From NCBI GenBank assembly GCA_902594545.1, contig CACJMO010000001.1, forward strand, positions 248,821 through 312,820: DNA of 64,000 nucleotides. The letters run 5' to 3'. This DNA comes from an uncultured SAR86 cluster bacterium. GTDB lineage: Bacteria > Pseudomonadota > Gammaproteobacteria > Magnimaribacterales > Magnimaribacteraceae. Made by a program: the position numbers and the translations under genes. Shown here in pieces: positions 26,561 to 34,750 of this stretch; within the stretch, counting starts at the first letter, position 1; each line of letters starts with the position of its first letter. Below the pieces are notes generated by a model. That model searched no databases. It was not told the DNA's origin and saw nothing but the letters and a program-made list of their open reading frames with translations.

Positions 26561-27373
26561 ATGGATATTGAAGAAAAAAAATCCTTAACTTCGTCTTGGT
26601 TTAGAGAACTAAGAGATATGTTCTGCGAAGAATTTGTCGATATAGATGGCGGAAGTTTTGAAAGAAAAAACTGGGATCATAAATTTGAAGGGGGCGGAGA
26701 GATGAGCCTCATGAAAGGTGAAGTTTTTGAAAAGGTTGGTGTAAATATTTCTACGGTATCGGGAAAATTTGATAATGATTTTAAGTCTGAAGTTAAGGGC
26801 ACAGAGGAAGCGCCTAACTACTGGGCAAGTGGTATCAGTCTTGTGGCACACATGCAATCACCCAAAGTACCAGCATTTCACTTTAATACGAGATATATAG
26901 TCACTGGAGATTCCTGGTTTGGAGGCGGAGGAGATTTAACTCCAACAATTAAAAAAGATGAAGAAATTGAGTTTTTTCACAAATGCATGAAAGAAGCTTG
27001 TGATTCGGCTGATCCAGATTATTACGATAGATATAAAAAGGCTTGTGATGAATATTTCTATCTGCCCCACAGGTCAGAAGCCAGAGGTGAAGGCGGGATA
27101 TTTATAGACCATTTAAAAACAGAAGATTGGAATAAAGATTTTAGCTTTATAAAAGAAGTAGGTTTATCCACCTTAAAAGCGATTACAACAATCATCAGAA
27201 ATCTTAAGGATGAGGAATGGACGGAACAGGAAAAAGAGCAGCAACTTATCAAAAGAGGTCGTTATGTTGAGTTTAATTTGCTTTGGGATAGAGGAACTGC
27301 GTTTGGCATAAAAACTGGGGGCAATTCGGACGCTATATTGATGTCTATGCCGCCTACTGCCAAATGGGATTAG
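26561..27373 (+). CDS. hemF: oxygen-dependent coproporphyrinogen III oxidase
   Basis: HemF converts coproporphyrinogen III to protoporphyrinogen IX using O2. The family blocks are FNTRYIV, WFGGGGDLTP, LPHRSEARGEGGIF and RGRYVEFNLLWDRGT. The 270-residue length is a little short for the family (about 300), mostly from a shorter N terminus. The oxygen-dependent type fits an aerobic surface-ocean cell. hemJ follows directly (stop then ATG). Confidence 0.95.
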   Translation: MDIEEKKSLTSSWFRELRDMFCEEFVDIDGGSFERKNWDHKFEGGGEMSLMKGEVFEKVGVNISTVSGKFDNDFKSEVKGTEEAPNYWASGISLVAHMQSPKVPAFHFNTRYIVTGDSWFGGGGDLTPTIKKDEEIEFFHKCMKEACDSADPDYYDRYKKACDEYFYLPHRSEARGEGGIFIDHLKTEDWNKDFSFIKEVGLSTLKAITTIIRNLKDEEWTEQEKEQQLIKRGRYVEFNLLWDRGTAFGIKTGGNSDAILMSMPPTAKWD

Positions 27374-27799
27374 ATGAATACCTACTTAATTTTTAAAACC
27401 ATTCATATAATCTCGGTAATTACCTGGATGGCTGCCCTATTCTATCTTCCAAGACTATTTGTATATCACTCCACCAAGGAAATAGGCTCAGATGCATCTG
27501 AGACCTTTAAAGTGATGGAGTCTAAGTTACTGAAAATCATTGCGAATCCATCTCTCATTCTGGTTTGGATCTCAGGCCTGGCCCTTTTGAGCTACAAAGG
27601 TTTAGAAATTTGGCTGGTTTTAAAAATGTTTCTTGTCATGGGCATGACTCTTTTTCACTTTTATCTGAATTTTCTCAGGGTAAGTTTTGAGGCCGATTCC
27701 AACACAAAATCTGAAAAGTTTTATAGGGTTATAAATGAAATACCGACAATATTGTTACTGATAATAGTTGTACTGGTTGTCTTTCAACCCAGATTTTAA
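27374..27799 (+). CDS. hemJ: protoporphyrinogen IX oxidase HemJ
   Basis: This 141-residue membrane protein has four predicted helices and the HemJ opening (KTIHIISVITWMAALFYLPR), with H11 in the first helix and the LFVYH motif. HemJ oxidises protoporphyrinogen IX to protoporphyrin IX and replaces HemG or HemY in many bacteria. It directly follows hemF, which completes the path from ALA to protoporphyrin IX in this cluster. It converges on a metallo-hydrolase with a 4-bp overlap. The family is UPF0093. Confidence 0.92.
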   Translation: MNTYLIFKTIHIISVITWMAALFYLPRLFVYHSTKEIGSDASETFKVMESKLLKIIANPSLILVWISGLALLSYKGLEIWLVLKMFLVMGMTLFHFYLNFLRVSFEADSNTKSEKFYRVINEIPTILLLIIVVLVVFQPRF

Positions 27800-28767
27800 A
27801 ACTCTACAACCTGTCCAGGCTTTAAGACTCGAAAGAATTCATCAGATAAACCCAGTTCTTGTAAGGATTGTTTTAAAAGTTCTGGAGGTTCCATGATCGC
27901 TTCGTCTGTTAACTGGAAAGTGCCCCAATGCATTCCAAAATTCCTTTTAGATTCAAGATCTAGAGCTACTTGAATTGCTTCAGGTGGATTTACATGATTT
28001 GTTTTCATGAACCAACGGGGAGCATAAGCACCTACAGGAATTAAACTAAGAGAAGGAGAGCCTAATCTTTTTTTTGTTTCAATAAAATCACCGGAATACC
28101 CTGTATCTCCTGCATGGTAGATAGACTCTGTTTTAAGTTCCATAAACCAACCACCCCATAGGCTTTTATTTCTGTCAGCAATACCTCTTGCCGACCAATG
28201 TTGAACCGGGGTAAAAGTAAATATTGATCCGTTGATTTCAATTTCTTCCCACCAAAGAAACTCTTTAACGTTCTCTATGCCTCTTCTTTCTAGTCTCCTC
28301 TTATCTCCCTTGGGAACCAAGAATATTGCGTCAGGATTTGCTTTATAGATCATTTTGAGACTTCTTAAGTCCAAATGATCATAGTGATTATGGCTGACAG
28401 TAATGACGTCTATCTTAGGAAGCTTATCTATGGGAATTGCCGGCGGAATTAGCCTTTTGGGTCCCGCAAATCGGACAGGAGAAGCTCTTTTTGAGAAAAC
28501 GGGATCGGTAAGAATAGTTAACCCATCTTTATTAATAAGATACGTTGCATGCCCAATCCAAACGAGATAATCGGTTGAGCTAGGAGTTAGCTCTTTCCAC
28601 TCATCAGATGAATCAATCTCTACAAGTTCAGGTGTTTTATTTGTGAAAGACCATTTTAAAAATTCCCTAAAAGACTTTCCTGCAGCTTCCTCATCGGTAT
28701 TTTTAAATCTTTCATTTGGCATGATTAAGCTTGAGAATAACAATAATAGAAGAATAAATCTTTTCAT
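27796..28767 (-). CDS. metallo-beta-lactamase-fold hydrolase, NAPE-PLD/UlaG-like, exported
   Basis: The zinc motif VSHNHYDHLDL (HxHxDH) is near residue 130 and WIGHATYLI precedes it, with DTGYSGDF and HWGTF later; this set is typical of NAPE-phospholipase-D-like and UlaG-like hydrolases. I start it at ATG 28767, which gives an N-terminal signal sequence (MKRFILLLLLFSSLIM); an earlier ATG at 28833 would run through the neighbouring gene. Substrate unknown; a phosphodiester of an acylated lipid is a reasonable guess. The VTT membrane gene ends 11 bp upstream. Confidence 0.82.
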   Translation of the reverse strand: MKRFILLLLLFSSLIMPNERFKNTDEEAAGKSFREFLKWSFTNKTPELVEIDSSDEWKELTPSSTDYLVWIGHATYLINKDGLTILTDPVFSKRASPVRFAGPKRLIPPAIPIDKLPKIDVITVSHNHYDHLDLRSLKMIYKANPDAIFLVPKGDKRRLERRGIENVKEFLWWEEIEINGSIFTFTPVQHWSARGIADRNKSLWGGWFMELKTESIYHAGDTGYSGDFIETKKRLGSPSLSLIPVGAYAPRWFMKTNHVNPPEAIQVALDLESKRNFGMHWGTFQLTDEAIMEPPELLKQSLQELGLSDEFFRVLKPGQVVEF

Positions 28768-28777
28768 TGGATTAATT

Positions 28778-29410
28778 TTAAAAGTATCTTTTTGCCAGCA
28801 GCCAAAATAAGAAAGGTATAAGAGCAATACCAATGAAAGCTATTGAAGCAGATTGACTGGTTAGGGCTGCGGTTCCTATGAAGGCGTAGACTACTGAAAT
28901 CAATAGATTGCTAAGAATCATTACAGTTAAAAAGGTAGTCCATTTCATATCAGCTAAACCAGCAGCAACAGTTGAAATTTCAGCTAAACCCGGCGCAGGT
29001 CTTGCAATCAATAAAATACTCACACCAAATTTTTTGGCCACCTCCTCGGATTTTTCTAAATCTTCTTGGCTGAGTATTTTTTTTGCTAAAGGCTTTGCAG
29101 CATACTTTCCTATAGCGAACCCAATTATGGAACCCAAAGTAAGTCCTATCCAAATAACTGGAATAGATAAATAAAAACCTAAAATGGCTCCAGCCAAAGT
29201 ATTGGTAACGCCATTTGGAATGGGTAAGAAAACATCAGCTGCCAAAGCAAAAATAACCAAAATAGAGTTTAAAAATTTATTGTTCCCACTCCATTCAATG
29301 AATTCATTTGTTAAGTCAGCCATAGATGACTCGAGTAATGACAAAGGTAAAATTATGGATGTCAGGACAATTAAGATAAAACTCAGGAACTTTAAGAGAG
29401 TCTTAATCAT
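28778..29410 (-). CDS. VTT/DedA-superfamily (TVP38/TMEM64-like) membrane protein
   Basis: This 210-residue protein has about five hydrophobic helices. The central region has the re-entrant-loop pattern of VTT proteins: LPIPNGVTNTLAGAILGF, then GSIIGFAIGKYAAKP and RPAPGLAEISTVAAGL. VTT proteins are lipid scramblases or carriers in several organisms. Position next to the lipid-type metallo-hydrolase is suggestive but not proof of a shared role. Confidence 0.75.
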   Translation of the reverse strand: MIKTLLKFLSFILIVLTSIILPLSLLESSMADLTNEFIEWSGNNKFLNSILVIFALAADVFLPIPNGVTNTLAGAILGFYLSIPVIWIGLTLGSIIGFAIGKYAAKPLAKKILSQEDLEKSEEVAKKFGVSILLIARPAPGLAEISTVAAGLADMKWTTFLTVMILSNLLISVVYAFIGTAALTSQSASIAFIGIALIPFLFWLLAKRYF

Positions 29411-29418
29411 ATAAGCCT

Positions 29419-29946
29419 CTAGGTGTTTTCTTTAAATGTCCTTTTATATAAATTTTGAGCAAATAAAGGTGTTTCTTCCTCATTATGTTTTCGCACAAAA
29501 TAACCACCTAGTGCCAAAGCGGACAAAATTTTCATAATGAAGTTAGGATGTTCCACCAATACGGTATTTTGAAATTTGCATTCACTATCAGAAACAGAGA
29601 TTAGGCGCATTTCCCATGTAACTTTTACTACAACGTGTACTAACTTCATCAACCAAAGGTCAGACATAGAAACCATCTTAACGTAATCAGGTTCTTTAAC
29701 TTCTGCTACATAGTGTTGGACTAATAAGTTTCCTCCTACACTTTCTACATTGACAGATGTTTGTGTTCCATCGGTATGAGTGCTTGATCCAGCACCAATA
29801 TGCCCACGTGCTGTAGTTTGATAATCTTTATCTGATAGAGTAAAAACCCAATCATGGAGATTAAATGCCTCCTTAGGAGCATCAATTGGTGCTTCACAGA
29901 CAGTTTGAAATAGTTTTTTGTATTTTTGACTGTTAATCTCAGACAT
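29419..29946 (-). CDS. conserved hypothetical protein, possible SRPBCC-like fold
   Basis: The 175-residue soluble protein has alternating beta segments (LLVQHYVAEV, VKVTWEMRLISV, CKFQNTVLVE) and a C-terminal helix (FIMKILSALALGGYFVRKHNEEE), a layout seen in START/SRPBCC ligand-binding proteins, but I cannot name a family. It lies 24 bp downstream of the carotenoid oxygenase on the same strand and is probably in the same operon, so it may bind or move the apocarotenoid product. There is no signal peptide. Confidence 0.6.
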   Translation of the reverse strand: MSEINSQKYKKLFQTVCEAPIDAPKEAFNLHDWVFTLSDKDYQTTARGHIGAGSSTHTDGTQTSVNVESVGGNLLVQHYVAEVKEPDYVKMVSMSDLWLMKLVHVVVKVTWEMRLISVSDSECKFQNTVLVEHPNFIMKILSALALGGYFVRKHNEEETPLFAQNLYKRTFKENT

Positions 29947-29970
29947 TTGAGCTACTCCTTTAGTCTTAAT

Positions 29971-31347
29971 TTAAATATTTACCCATTCCCCATGGAATCC
30001 AAATGGCACCCTTTGAGGTAAGTGCACTGTAGCTAATGGACCTGATTTTGGTTCCTTGGCATTTAGAATTATCAAATCACTCTTATCAGTTTCTTGGTTA
30101 TACACAAGAGACAATAAGTAGCCTTCGTCTTCAGACTGAGCCCCTTCAGCTGGCACAAATACTGGCTCAGCACCGAATTTTCCAGATCCATACTCATAAA
30201 CTTCAGAGGTGTCATTCATTAAGTTGTATTTAACAATCTCATTAAAGTCAGGCTCTTTTAGATTTGAGGAGGCTAACGCGTAAGCATATTGGTTAAACTT
30301 TCCGACAAGTTTAGGATTTATTCTTGGAAACTCCACAGATCTATCATCCAACCTGGTTGATGTTGCTTGACCAGATTTTGTATTTAACTCCCACTTAGTA
30401 AGTTGAGGGGGAGATTCCGTGAAAGGCCCATTCCAATCAGTATCAAATAATCTGCCATAAGCTGCAGCGGTGACACTTACATTACCATTTGAATCTTCAT
30501 AAGCATTAAAAGTATGGAAAAAATATGTTCTATCAATGTCAAACCACTGCACAGTATTTGATTCTCCATTTCTGCTCAATAAACCTATTCGGGACTGATG
30601 GTTGTCATCCCAAGACATAGGGAAATACCCTCTTCCGAGCTTATAAAGATCAAAAACAACCGATAGATCAAAAACTAGCATGTAGTTTTTAGTAATCGCA
30701 CATTCATGCAACATAGACCTAGACTCAAAAGGTATAGATTGAGTTTTCTTATGCGACCCATTTTGATCAATTACTACATAGTCAACAGTGTCAAAATTAT
30801 TTGCGTAGTCATAACACATAGCATGCAACTCGTTAGTATCTGGATCTAGCTTAGGATGAGCGGTGAAGCCCGCGTTTCTGTCTCCGTAAAAAGGTTTAGT
30901 ATTTAGCGAGTTGAGATCCTGATCAATTTCTACAGGGTAGCCACCGGCCTCAACTATGGCATAGATTTTTCCTGCATGAGAGATAACACTTGTATTAGCA
31001 ACAGAATCATTGCCGTCTACAAGTTTATTTTTATACCAAAGTGCATTTCCGGAATCTAATCTAATGCCATGAAGCATTCCTTCTCCTAAGAACCAATGAT
31101 GTTTTTTTTCATTTACTGAAGACATTGGATTTGGACCATTTCTTACAAAAAGACCTGACAAGTCTTTGGGAATTTGTCCTGTCACCTTAAGACCTGTCTC
31201 AGAAATGAGATTTTTTACAGGGGCATAATTTCCCTGCAAGTAATAATTTTTTTTTGTGGTAATTCCTGACATGTCTACTCCTATTCCTGCAACAGCTAAT
31301 CCTCCAAGACTTAGGCTGGAAACTTTTAAAAACTTTCTTCTGTTCAT
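29971..31347 (-). CDS. carotenoid oxygenase (RPE65/lignostilbene dioxygenase family), Tat-exported
   Basis: The 458-residue protein starts with a twin-arginine signal (MNRRKFLKVSSLSLGGLAVAG), so it is predicted to fold in the cytosol and act in the periplasm. The four iron-binding His of the seven-bladed propeller are H164 (FTAHPKL), H214 (MLHECAIT), H278 (YFFHTFNAY) and H452 (GFHGEWV, six residues from the end). LFVRNGPNP near residue 66 is the family signature. The substrate may be a carotenoid or a stilbene-like aromatic. It faces a TetR gene across a gap with two matched palindromes. Confidence 0.92.
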   Translation of the reverse strand: MNRRKFLKVSSLSLGGLAVAGIGVDMSGITTKKNYYLQGNYAPVKNLISETGLKVTGQIPKDLSGLFVRNGPNPMSSVNEKKHHWFLGEGMLHGIRLDSGNALWYKNKLVDGNDSVANTSVISHAGKIYAIVEAGGYPVEIDQDLNSLNTKPFYGDRNAGFTAHPKLDPDTNELHAMCYDYANNFDTVDYVVIDQNGSHKKTQSIPFESRSMLHECAITKNYMLVFDLSVVFDLYKLGRGYFPMSWDDNHQSRIGLLSRNGESNTVQWFDIDRTYFFHTFNAYEDSNGNVSVTAAAYGRLFDTDWNGPFTESPPQLTKWELNTKSGQATSTRLDDRSVEFPRINPKLVGKFNQYAYALASSNLKEPDFNEIVKYNLMNDTSEVYEYGSGKFGAEPVFVPAEGAQSEDEGYLLSLVYNQETDKSDLIILNAKEPKSGPLATVHLPQRVPFGFHGEWVNI

Positions 31348-31366
31348 TGATAGAATCCTGCTATTA

Positions 31367-31383
31367 TGTTTACTAAGATAACA
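31367..31383. promoter_or_regulatory. predicted TetR operator 1 (17-bp palindrome)
   Basis: TGTTTACTAAGATAACA has the half-site TGTTnACT and the mirror AACA end. It lies downstream of the predicted minus-strand -10 of the carotenoid oxygenase promoter and overlaps a plus-strand -35 (TTTACT). Its centre is 30 bp, about three helical turns, from the centre of operator 2. Confidence 0.6.
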
Positions 31384-31396
31384 TCTTAATAGACTA

Positions 31397-31413
31397 TGTT
31401 AACTTAGTCAACA
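31397..31413. promoter_or_regulatory. predicted TetR operator 2 (17-bp palindrome)
   Basis: TGTTAACTTAGTCAACA fits TGTTnACTnAGTnAACA exactly. It overlaps the minus-strand -35 (TTGACT) of the carotenoid oxygenase and ends 10 bases before the TetR start codon, so binding here could silence both genes. Confidence 0.65.
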
Positions 31414-31423
31414 TTAATGAATT

Positions 31424-31984
31424 ATGGGATATCACAAAGAGAATCTTAAAGAACAGCTTGTTGAAATTGCGTGGGACATTTGCAACGCAGAATCTTGGCA
31501 GAACGTTAATATGCGTAAGGTTGCTAAGAAGGCTAAAGTTTCAACAACTGCTTTCTACAGGCATTTTAAAAAAAAGGATGATCTTAAAGCAGAGTTGATG
31601 CGCAGGGGTTACGAGTTAATTAATGAAGGCAGAAAAGACGTAGATACGTTTGCAGGTTACGGTGCTCATTACATAAGATTTGGGTTGGACTATCCATTTA
31701 TTTACGATTTGATGTTTGGAAATACAGATTTAGATATGTCTCTCTATCCTGATTTAGAAGAGCAATCCAATGCAGCTTTTGATGGTGTATTAGAAGCACT
31801 AAAGGATTTTATGCCTGATTCTGCAGAGAAAGATACCAGAATAAAAGCTATCAATATCTGGGCTTCTGTTCATGGATTAGTCGGACTTTTGAGGAATGGG
31901 GATTCCCATGTTTATGAATCTGAAGACTTAAAGTGGATTGAAAACAACTTAGAAGAGTATTTGCAAATGACAACTTTTAGTTAA
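31424..31984 (+). CDS. TetR/AcrR-family transcriptional regulator
   Basis: The 186-residue protein has an N-terminal helix-turn-helix (MRKVAKKAKVSTTAFYRHFKKKDDL, about residues 26-50) and a helical ligand-binding domain. Divergence from the carotenoid oxygenase and the two near-identical palindromes in the 76-bp gap make that gene and itself the likely targets. The ligand may be the oxygenase substrate or product; this is inference. Confidence 0.88.
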   Translation: MGYHKENLKEQLVEIAWDICNAESWQNVNMRKVAKKAKVSTTAFYRHFKKKDDLKAELMRRGYELINEGRKDVDTFAGYGAHYIRFGLDYPFIYDLMFGNTDLDMSLYPDLEEQSNAAFDGVLEALKDFMPDSAEKDTRIKAINIWASVHGLVGLLRNGDSHVYESEDLKWIENNLEEYLQMTTFS

Positions 31985-32051
31985 AGCGATTTTTTCGTTA
32001 TTTTTGGATTGCTTCTAACTATTATGGATTATTAGCCCAAAGAAATTTGCG

Positions 32052-33035
32052 TTATCTCGATAGAGCTATATCTATTGCACTAATTTGATCCTGGTCGAGT
32101 TCTCCGAGTGATTCTGCTTCTAAGCAATCTAAAAGCTCTTCCCTATTTTTTACGCCCAGTATTACAGACGACACTTTTTCTGCACTTAGGGCATATCGAT
32201 GTGCAAGAATTGATGGATTCATATTCCATTCGGAAGCTAACTTTCTAAAAGGTTCGGCTTTATCATAATCCTCAAAATCTTTTATATCAAAGCCCGATGG
32301 GTGAGGCTCTCTATCCATTTCTAAAGTTAATGCCCCGGCTTGAACCGCTCTAATTCCAAGTATCGGTACTCCAACTTTCTGACTTTCAGTGAGAATTTTG
32401 TGCGGGTCGAAATCTTGATCAACATATCCTATGGCGCCTGCTGAATTTAAAGGGTTAACAACACACTGTATAGCTTCCGGTTGAATGTCATGATTTAAGG
32501 CCTCAAGGATTGCTTGAGTTTGACCTAACCCACCTATACCCCAGCTACCGATCTTGCCTTCTTCTTTTAATCTTTCAAAGGCCGGTATAACTGCGTTGTA
32601 ATAACAAGAAAGTGACGTTGTATTAGTCTCTCTATATTCATTGAGTGTGTATAGCTGGAAATCATCTTGTCTTAACTGTGAATGCAGTAGAAAAAGATCA
32701 ACCCTTTCCATATTAAGATTATCAAGGCTTTTGTTAAGAGAAGAAATTAAGCGCTCATACACTTCGTCATCTGGCAATGTTCCTAATCTGCATTTTGTGG
32801 TAATTTTTACATCTCCTAAATCTTTCCCTTTAAAAACTTCACCAACAACTCTCTCGGCCTCTCCTTTTCCATACATTGGTGCAACATCGAGGTGAGTTAT
32901 GCCCTTTTCAATGGCAAGATTCACAGTTGCAACTGCTTCCTCTCTTGAAGTCTCACCCCAAACTTGACCCAACCCTCCGCCACCTAGAGTAAGAGCACTT
33001 ACTGAGTCAAAAGGTTTAAATTGTCTTTTTTGCAT
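32052..33035 (-). CDS. aldo/keto reductase
   Basis: The 327-residue (beta/alpha)8 NADPH enzyme has the catalytic tetrad D50, Y55, K81 and H118 (HLDVAPMYGKGEA; ITTKC; LLHSQ). Family members reduce aldehydes and ketones or oxidise sugars; the LGGGGLGQVWG opening resembles the D-threo-aldose/galactose-dehydrogenase-like group. It lies 2 bp downstream of the SDR reductase gene, likely one operon, divergent from the second TetR gene. Confidence 0.87.
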   Translation of the reverse strand: MQKRQFKPFDSVSALTLGGGGLGQVWGETSREEAVATVNLAIEKGITHLDVAPMYGKGEAERVVGEVFKGKDLGDVKITTKCRLGTLPDDEVYERLISSLNKSLDNLNMERVDLFLLHSQLRQDDFQLYTLNEYRETNTTSLSCYYNAVIPAFERLKEEGKIGSWGIGGLGQTQAILEALNHDIQPEAIQCVVNPLNSAGAIGYVDQDFDPHKILTESQKVGVPILGIRAVQAGALTLEMDREPHPSGFDIKDFEDYDKAEPFRKLASEWNMNPSILAHRYALSAEKVSSVILGVKNREELLDCLEAESLGELDQDQISAIDIALSR

Positions 33036-33037
33036 GG

Positions 33038-34051
33038 CTATTTAGTTAATCCCATTTCTTGTAATTGTTGGGCTGTTTCAGTTACGGACTGCTCAGTAGA
33101 AATATATTCCCAATTGAAAAAGCGCTCAGCTTTTGTCTTATCTATGTCTCCTCTTCGGTCGAGTGCTGATATAAGGGTCTTCAGTTCTCCTACAAAGAAA
33201 GACATTATTTTGACAAGAAAATTTGGCAACTCTTTAGTGGGTGATTTTTTAAATCCAGCTTCATTTAAAGTTTTCCCAACCTCAGCAAAAAACATTTCAT
33301 TTTCACTTACTATAATTCGTTCCCCGTTGGTTTTTTCTTCTGTCATTGAAAATATGTGTGCTTTAGCCACATCTCTTACATCTATATAGCCCATATGTAT
33401 CTTAGGACAAGCAGGCATAGATCCTGAAATTAGTTTAAGTAAAAAATCATTTGAACTGCCAATATCACTGGTAAGCATTGGCCCAGTAACGGCAACTGGA
33501 TTAATAACAGTAAGGTCGAATTTCTTTGATTCTTCTAAATTTTCAACAAACTCCCACGCTGCCTTTTCAGCAAGGGTTTTACTTTTTGCGTACGCGGAGA
33601 TTTCACCATCCACACTGGACCAATCTTCTTCAGTATAAACTTCTTTTTCTCTAGGATGCCCATACCCTACAGCAGCAAAGGATGAAGTTAGTACAACCTT
33701 TTGAACATCGGCGTCCGCACATGCTTTCAAGACTCTGAGAGTTCCCTCAACAGCGGGCTTTATAAAAACATCTTCATTTTCTGGTTCGCCCAGAAAGAAT
33801 GGAGAAGCAACATGTAAAACATATTTCGATCCTTCAACAGCCTCTTTCCATCCGTCATCATTTAATAGGTCCGCAATATAGAATTCTAAGTTTTCACAAT
33901 TTGAAGAATGCTTTTTCATGGCTTCCAGCACTTCTTGTTTCCTAGACTCTGATCTTATAGTGGTTCTAACTTTGTATCCTTTATCTAGTAATTGTTGAAG
34001 GCAATGAAGTCCTATAAATCCTGTTCCGCCAGTCACTAAAACTGTTTCCAT
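33038..34051 (-). CDS. NAD(P)-dependent extended SDR, dihydroflavonol-4-reductase-like
   Basis: It has the Rossmann motif TGGTGFIG within the first 15 residues, the catalytic YAKSK (YxxxK) and upstream TSSFAAVG serine region, and the PAVEGTLRVLKA helix of the DFR/cinnamoyl-CoA-reductase group. These reduce ketone or aldehyde groups next to bulky substituents. I prefer the ATG at 34051 because GGGAGAG is the right distance from it; ATG 34057 is too close. Divergent from a TetR gene; a partner of the aldo/keto reductase. Confidence 0.85.
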   Translation of the reverse strand: METVLVTGGTGFIGLHCLQQLLDKGYKVRTTIRSESRKQEVLEAMKKHSSNCENLEFYIADLLNDDGWKEAVEGSKYVLHVASPFFLGEPENEDVFIKPAVEGTLRVLKACADADVQKVVLTSSFAAVGYGHPREKEVYTEEDWSSVDGEISAYAKSKTLAEKAAWEFVENLEESKKFDLTVINPVAVTGPMLTSDIGSSNDFLLKLISGSMPACPKIHMGYIDVRDVAKAHIFSMTEEKTNGERIIVSENEMFFAEVGKTLNEAGFKKSPTKELPNFLVKIMSFFVGELKTLISALDRRGDIDKTKAERFFNWEYISTEQSVTETAQQLQEMGLTK

Positions 34052-34086
34052 AAACATACTCTCCCTTTTTAATTTTAAAAACTACA

Positions 34087-34116
34087 ATTGACAAATTACC
34101 CTGTAATTGTCAATAT
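34087..34116 (+). promoter_or_regulatory. promoter and overlapping palindromic operator of the second TetR gene
   Basis: TTGACA (34088-34093), a 17-base spacer and CAATAT (34111-34116) form a good sigma-70 promoter reading into the TetR gene, whose GTG is 7 bases further on. ATTGACAA (34087-34094) and TTGTCAAT (34107-34114) are perfect inverted repeats, and inner ATTAC/GTAAT arms nearly extend the symmetry through the CCT centre. A repressor bound here would cover the promoter and could also act on the divergent SDR gene. Confidence 0.6.
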
Positions 34117-34122
34117 GTCAAT

Positions 34123-34750
34123 GTGACAAATTTTGATAATTCTAAGCAAAACGACATAATTGAGGCAGCGTTTACGCAATTTATCCAGTACGGGTTTCAA
34201 AAAACAACTATGGCCGATATTGCAGTTGCAACAGGTATTTCAAGACCCTCTATCTATACTTATTTTGAAAATAAAGAAGAGATTTTTAAAGCAACGTGTA
34301 TTTGGACTAATGATCTTTCTCATGAAAAAGTTAAGAAGATTTTGGATAATGATCATGAAGACTGGAAAATAAGTAAAAAGATAGAAGCTGCACTATTTGA
34401 ACATTACGGTCGTTTGTTAGAAATCACACGATCGCCACATGGCAGTGAGATTTATGATGAACATAATCGTTTATGCGGCGAAATTGCCCAGCAAAATACT
34501 AAAAAATTACGCAATCTGTTAACCCAAGCCTTGATAAAAGCAGATGAAAATGGAGAAATTAATTTTGCTAGTATTAGTTCTTCAGCGCAATCCTCTGCTG
34601 AAATTTTACAAATGTCAGCTGTGGGCCTCAAATCAGAGTTGCCCCCTGTTAAAACTTTTAGAAAAAAGGATCAGCGCTTTTGTGGAAATCTTTTTTGCAG
34701 GCCTTGAAAATCCGACAAATGATAAGCCGGCGCTTGCTAAAGCAGTATAG
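34123..34750 (+). CDS. TetR-family regulator with apparent +1 frameshift near the C terminus
   Basis: The N-terminal helix-turn-helix is intact (MADIAVATGISRPSIYTYFENKEEIF, about residues 29-54). In the start frame the protein ends at 34707 after an odd tail (QRFCGNLFCRP). If one A is removed from the A6 run at 34662-34667, the frame continues as RISAFVEIFFAGLENP and runs to TAG 34748-34750, which shares a base with the GTG of the next gene. That junction strongly suggests the longer product is the ancestral one. Either a base-call error or a real mutation. Arginine codons are mostly CGN, unlike neighbours, so the gene looks acquired. GTG start. Confidence 0.8.

Noticed and set aside
29971..31347. 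Carotenoid oxygenase as the retinal-forming Blh enzyme for proteorhodopsin
   Set aside because: The protein is of the soluble RPE65 propeller type with a Tat signal, while Blh is a membrane protein of a different family; no rhodopsin gene is in the window.
33021..33389. Plus-strand open frame opposite the SDR reductase gene
   Set aside because: It is the complement of a clearly conserved SDR and has no motif or ribosome site; treated as a shadow frame.
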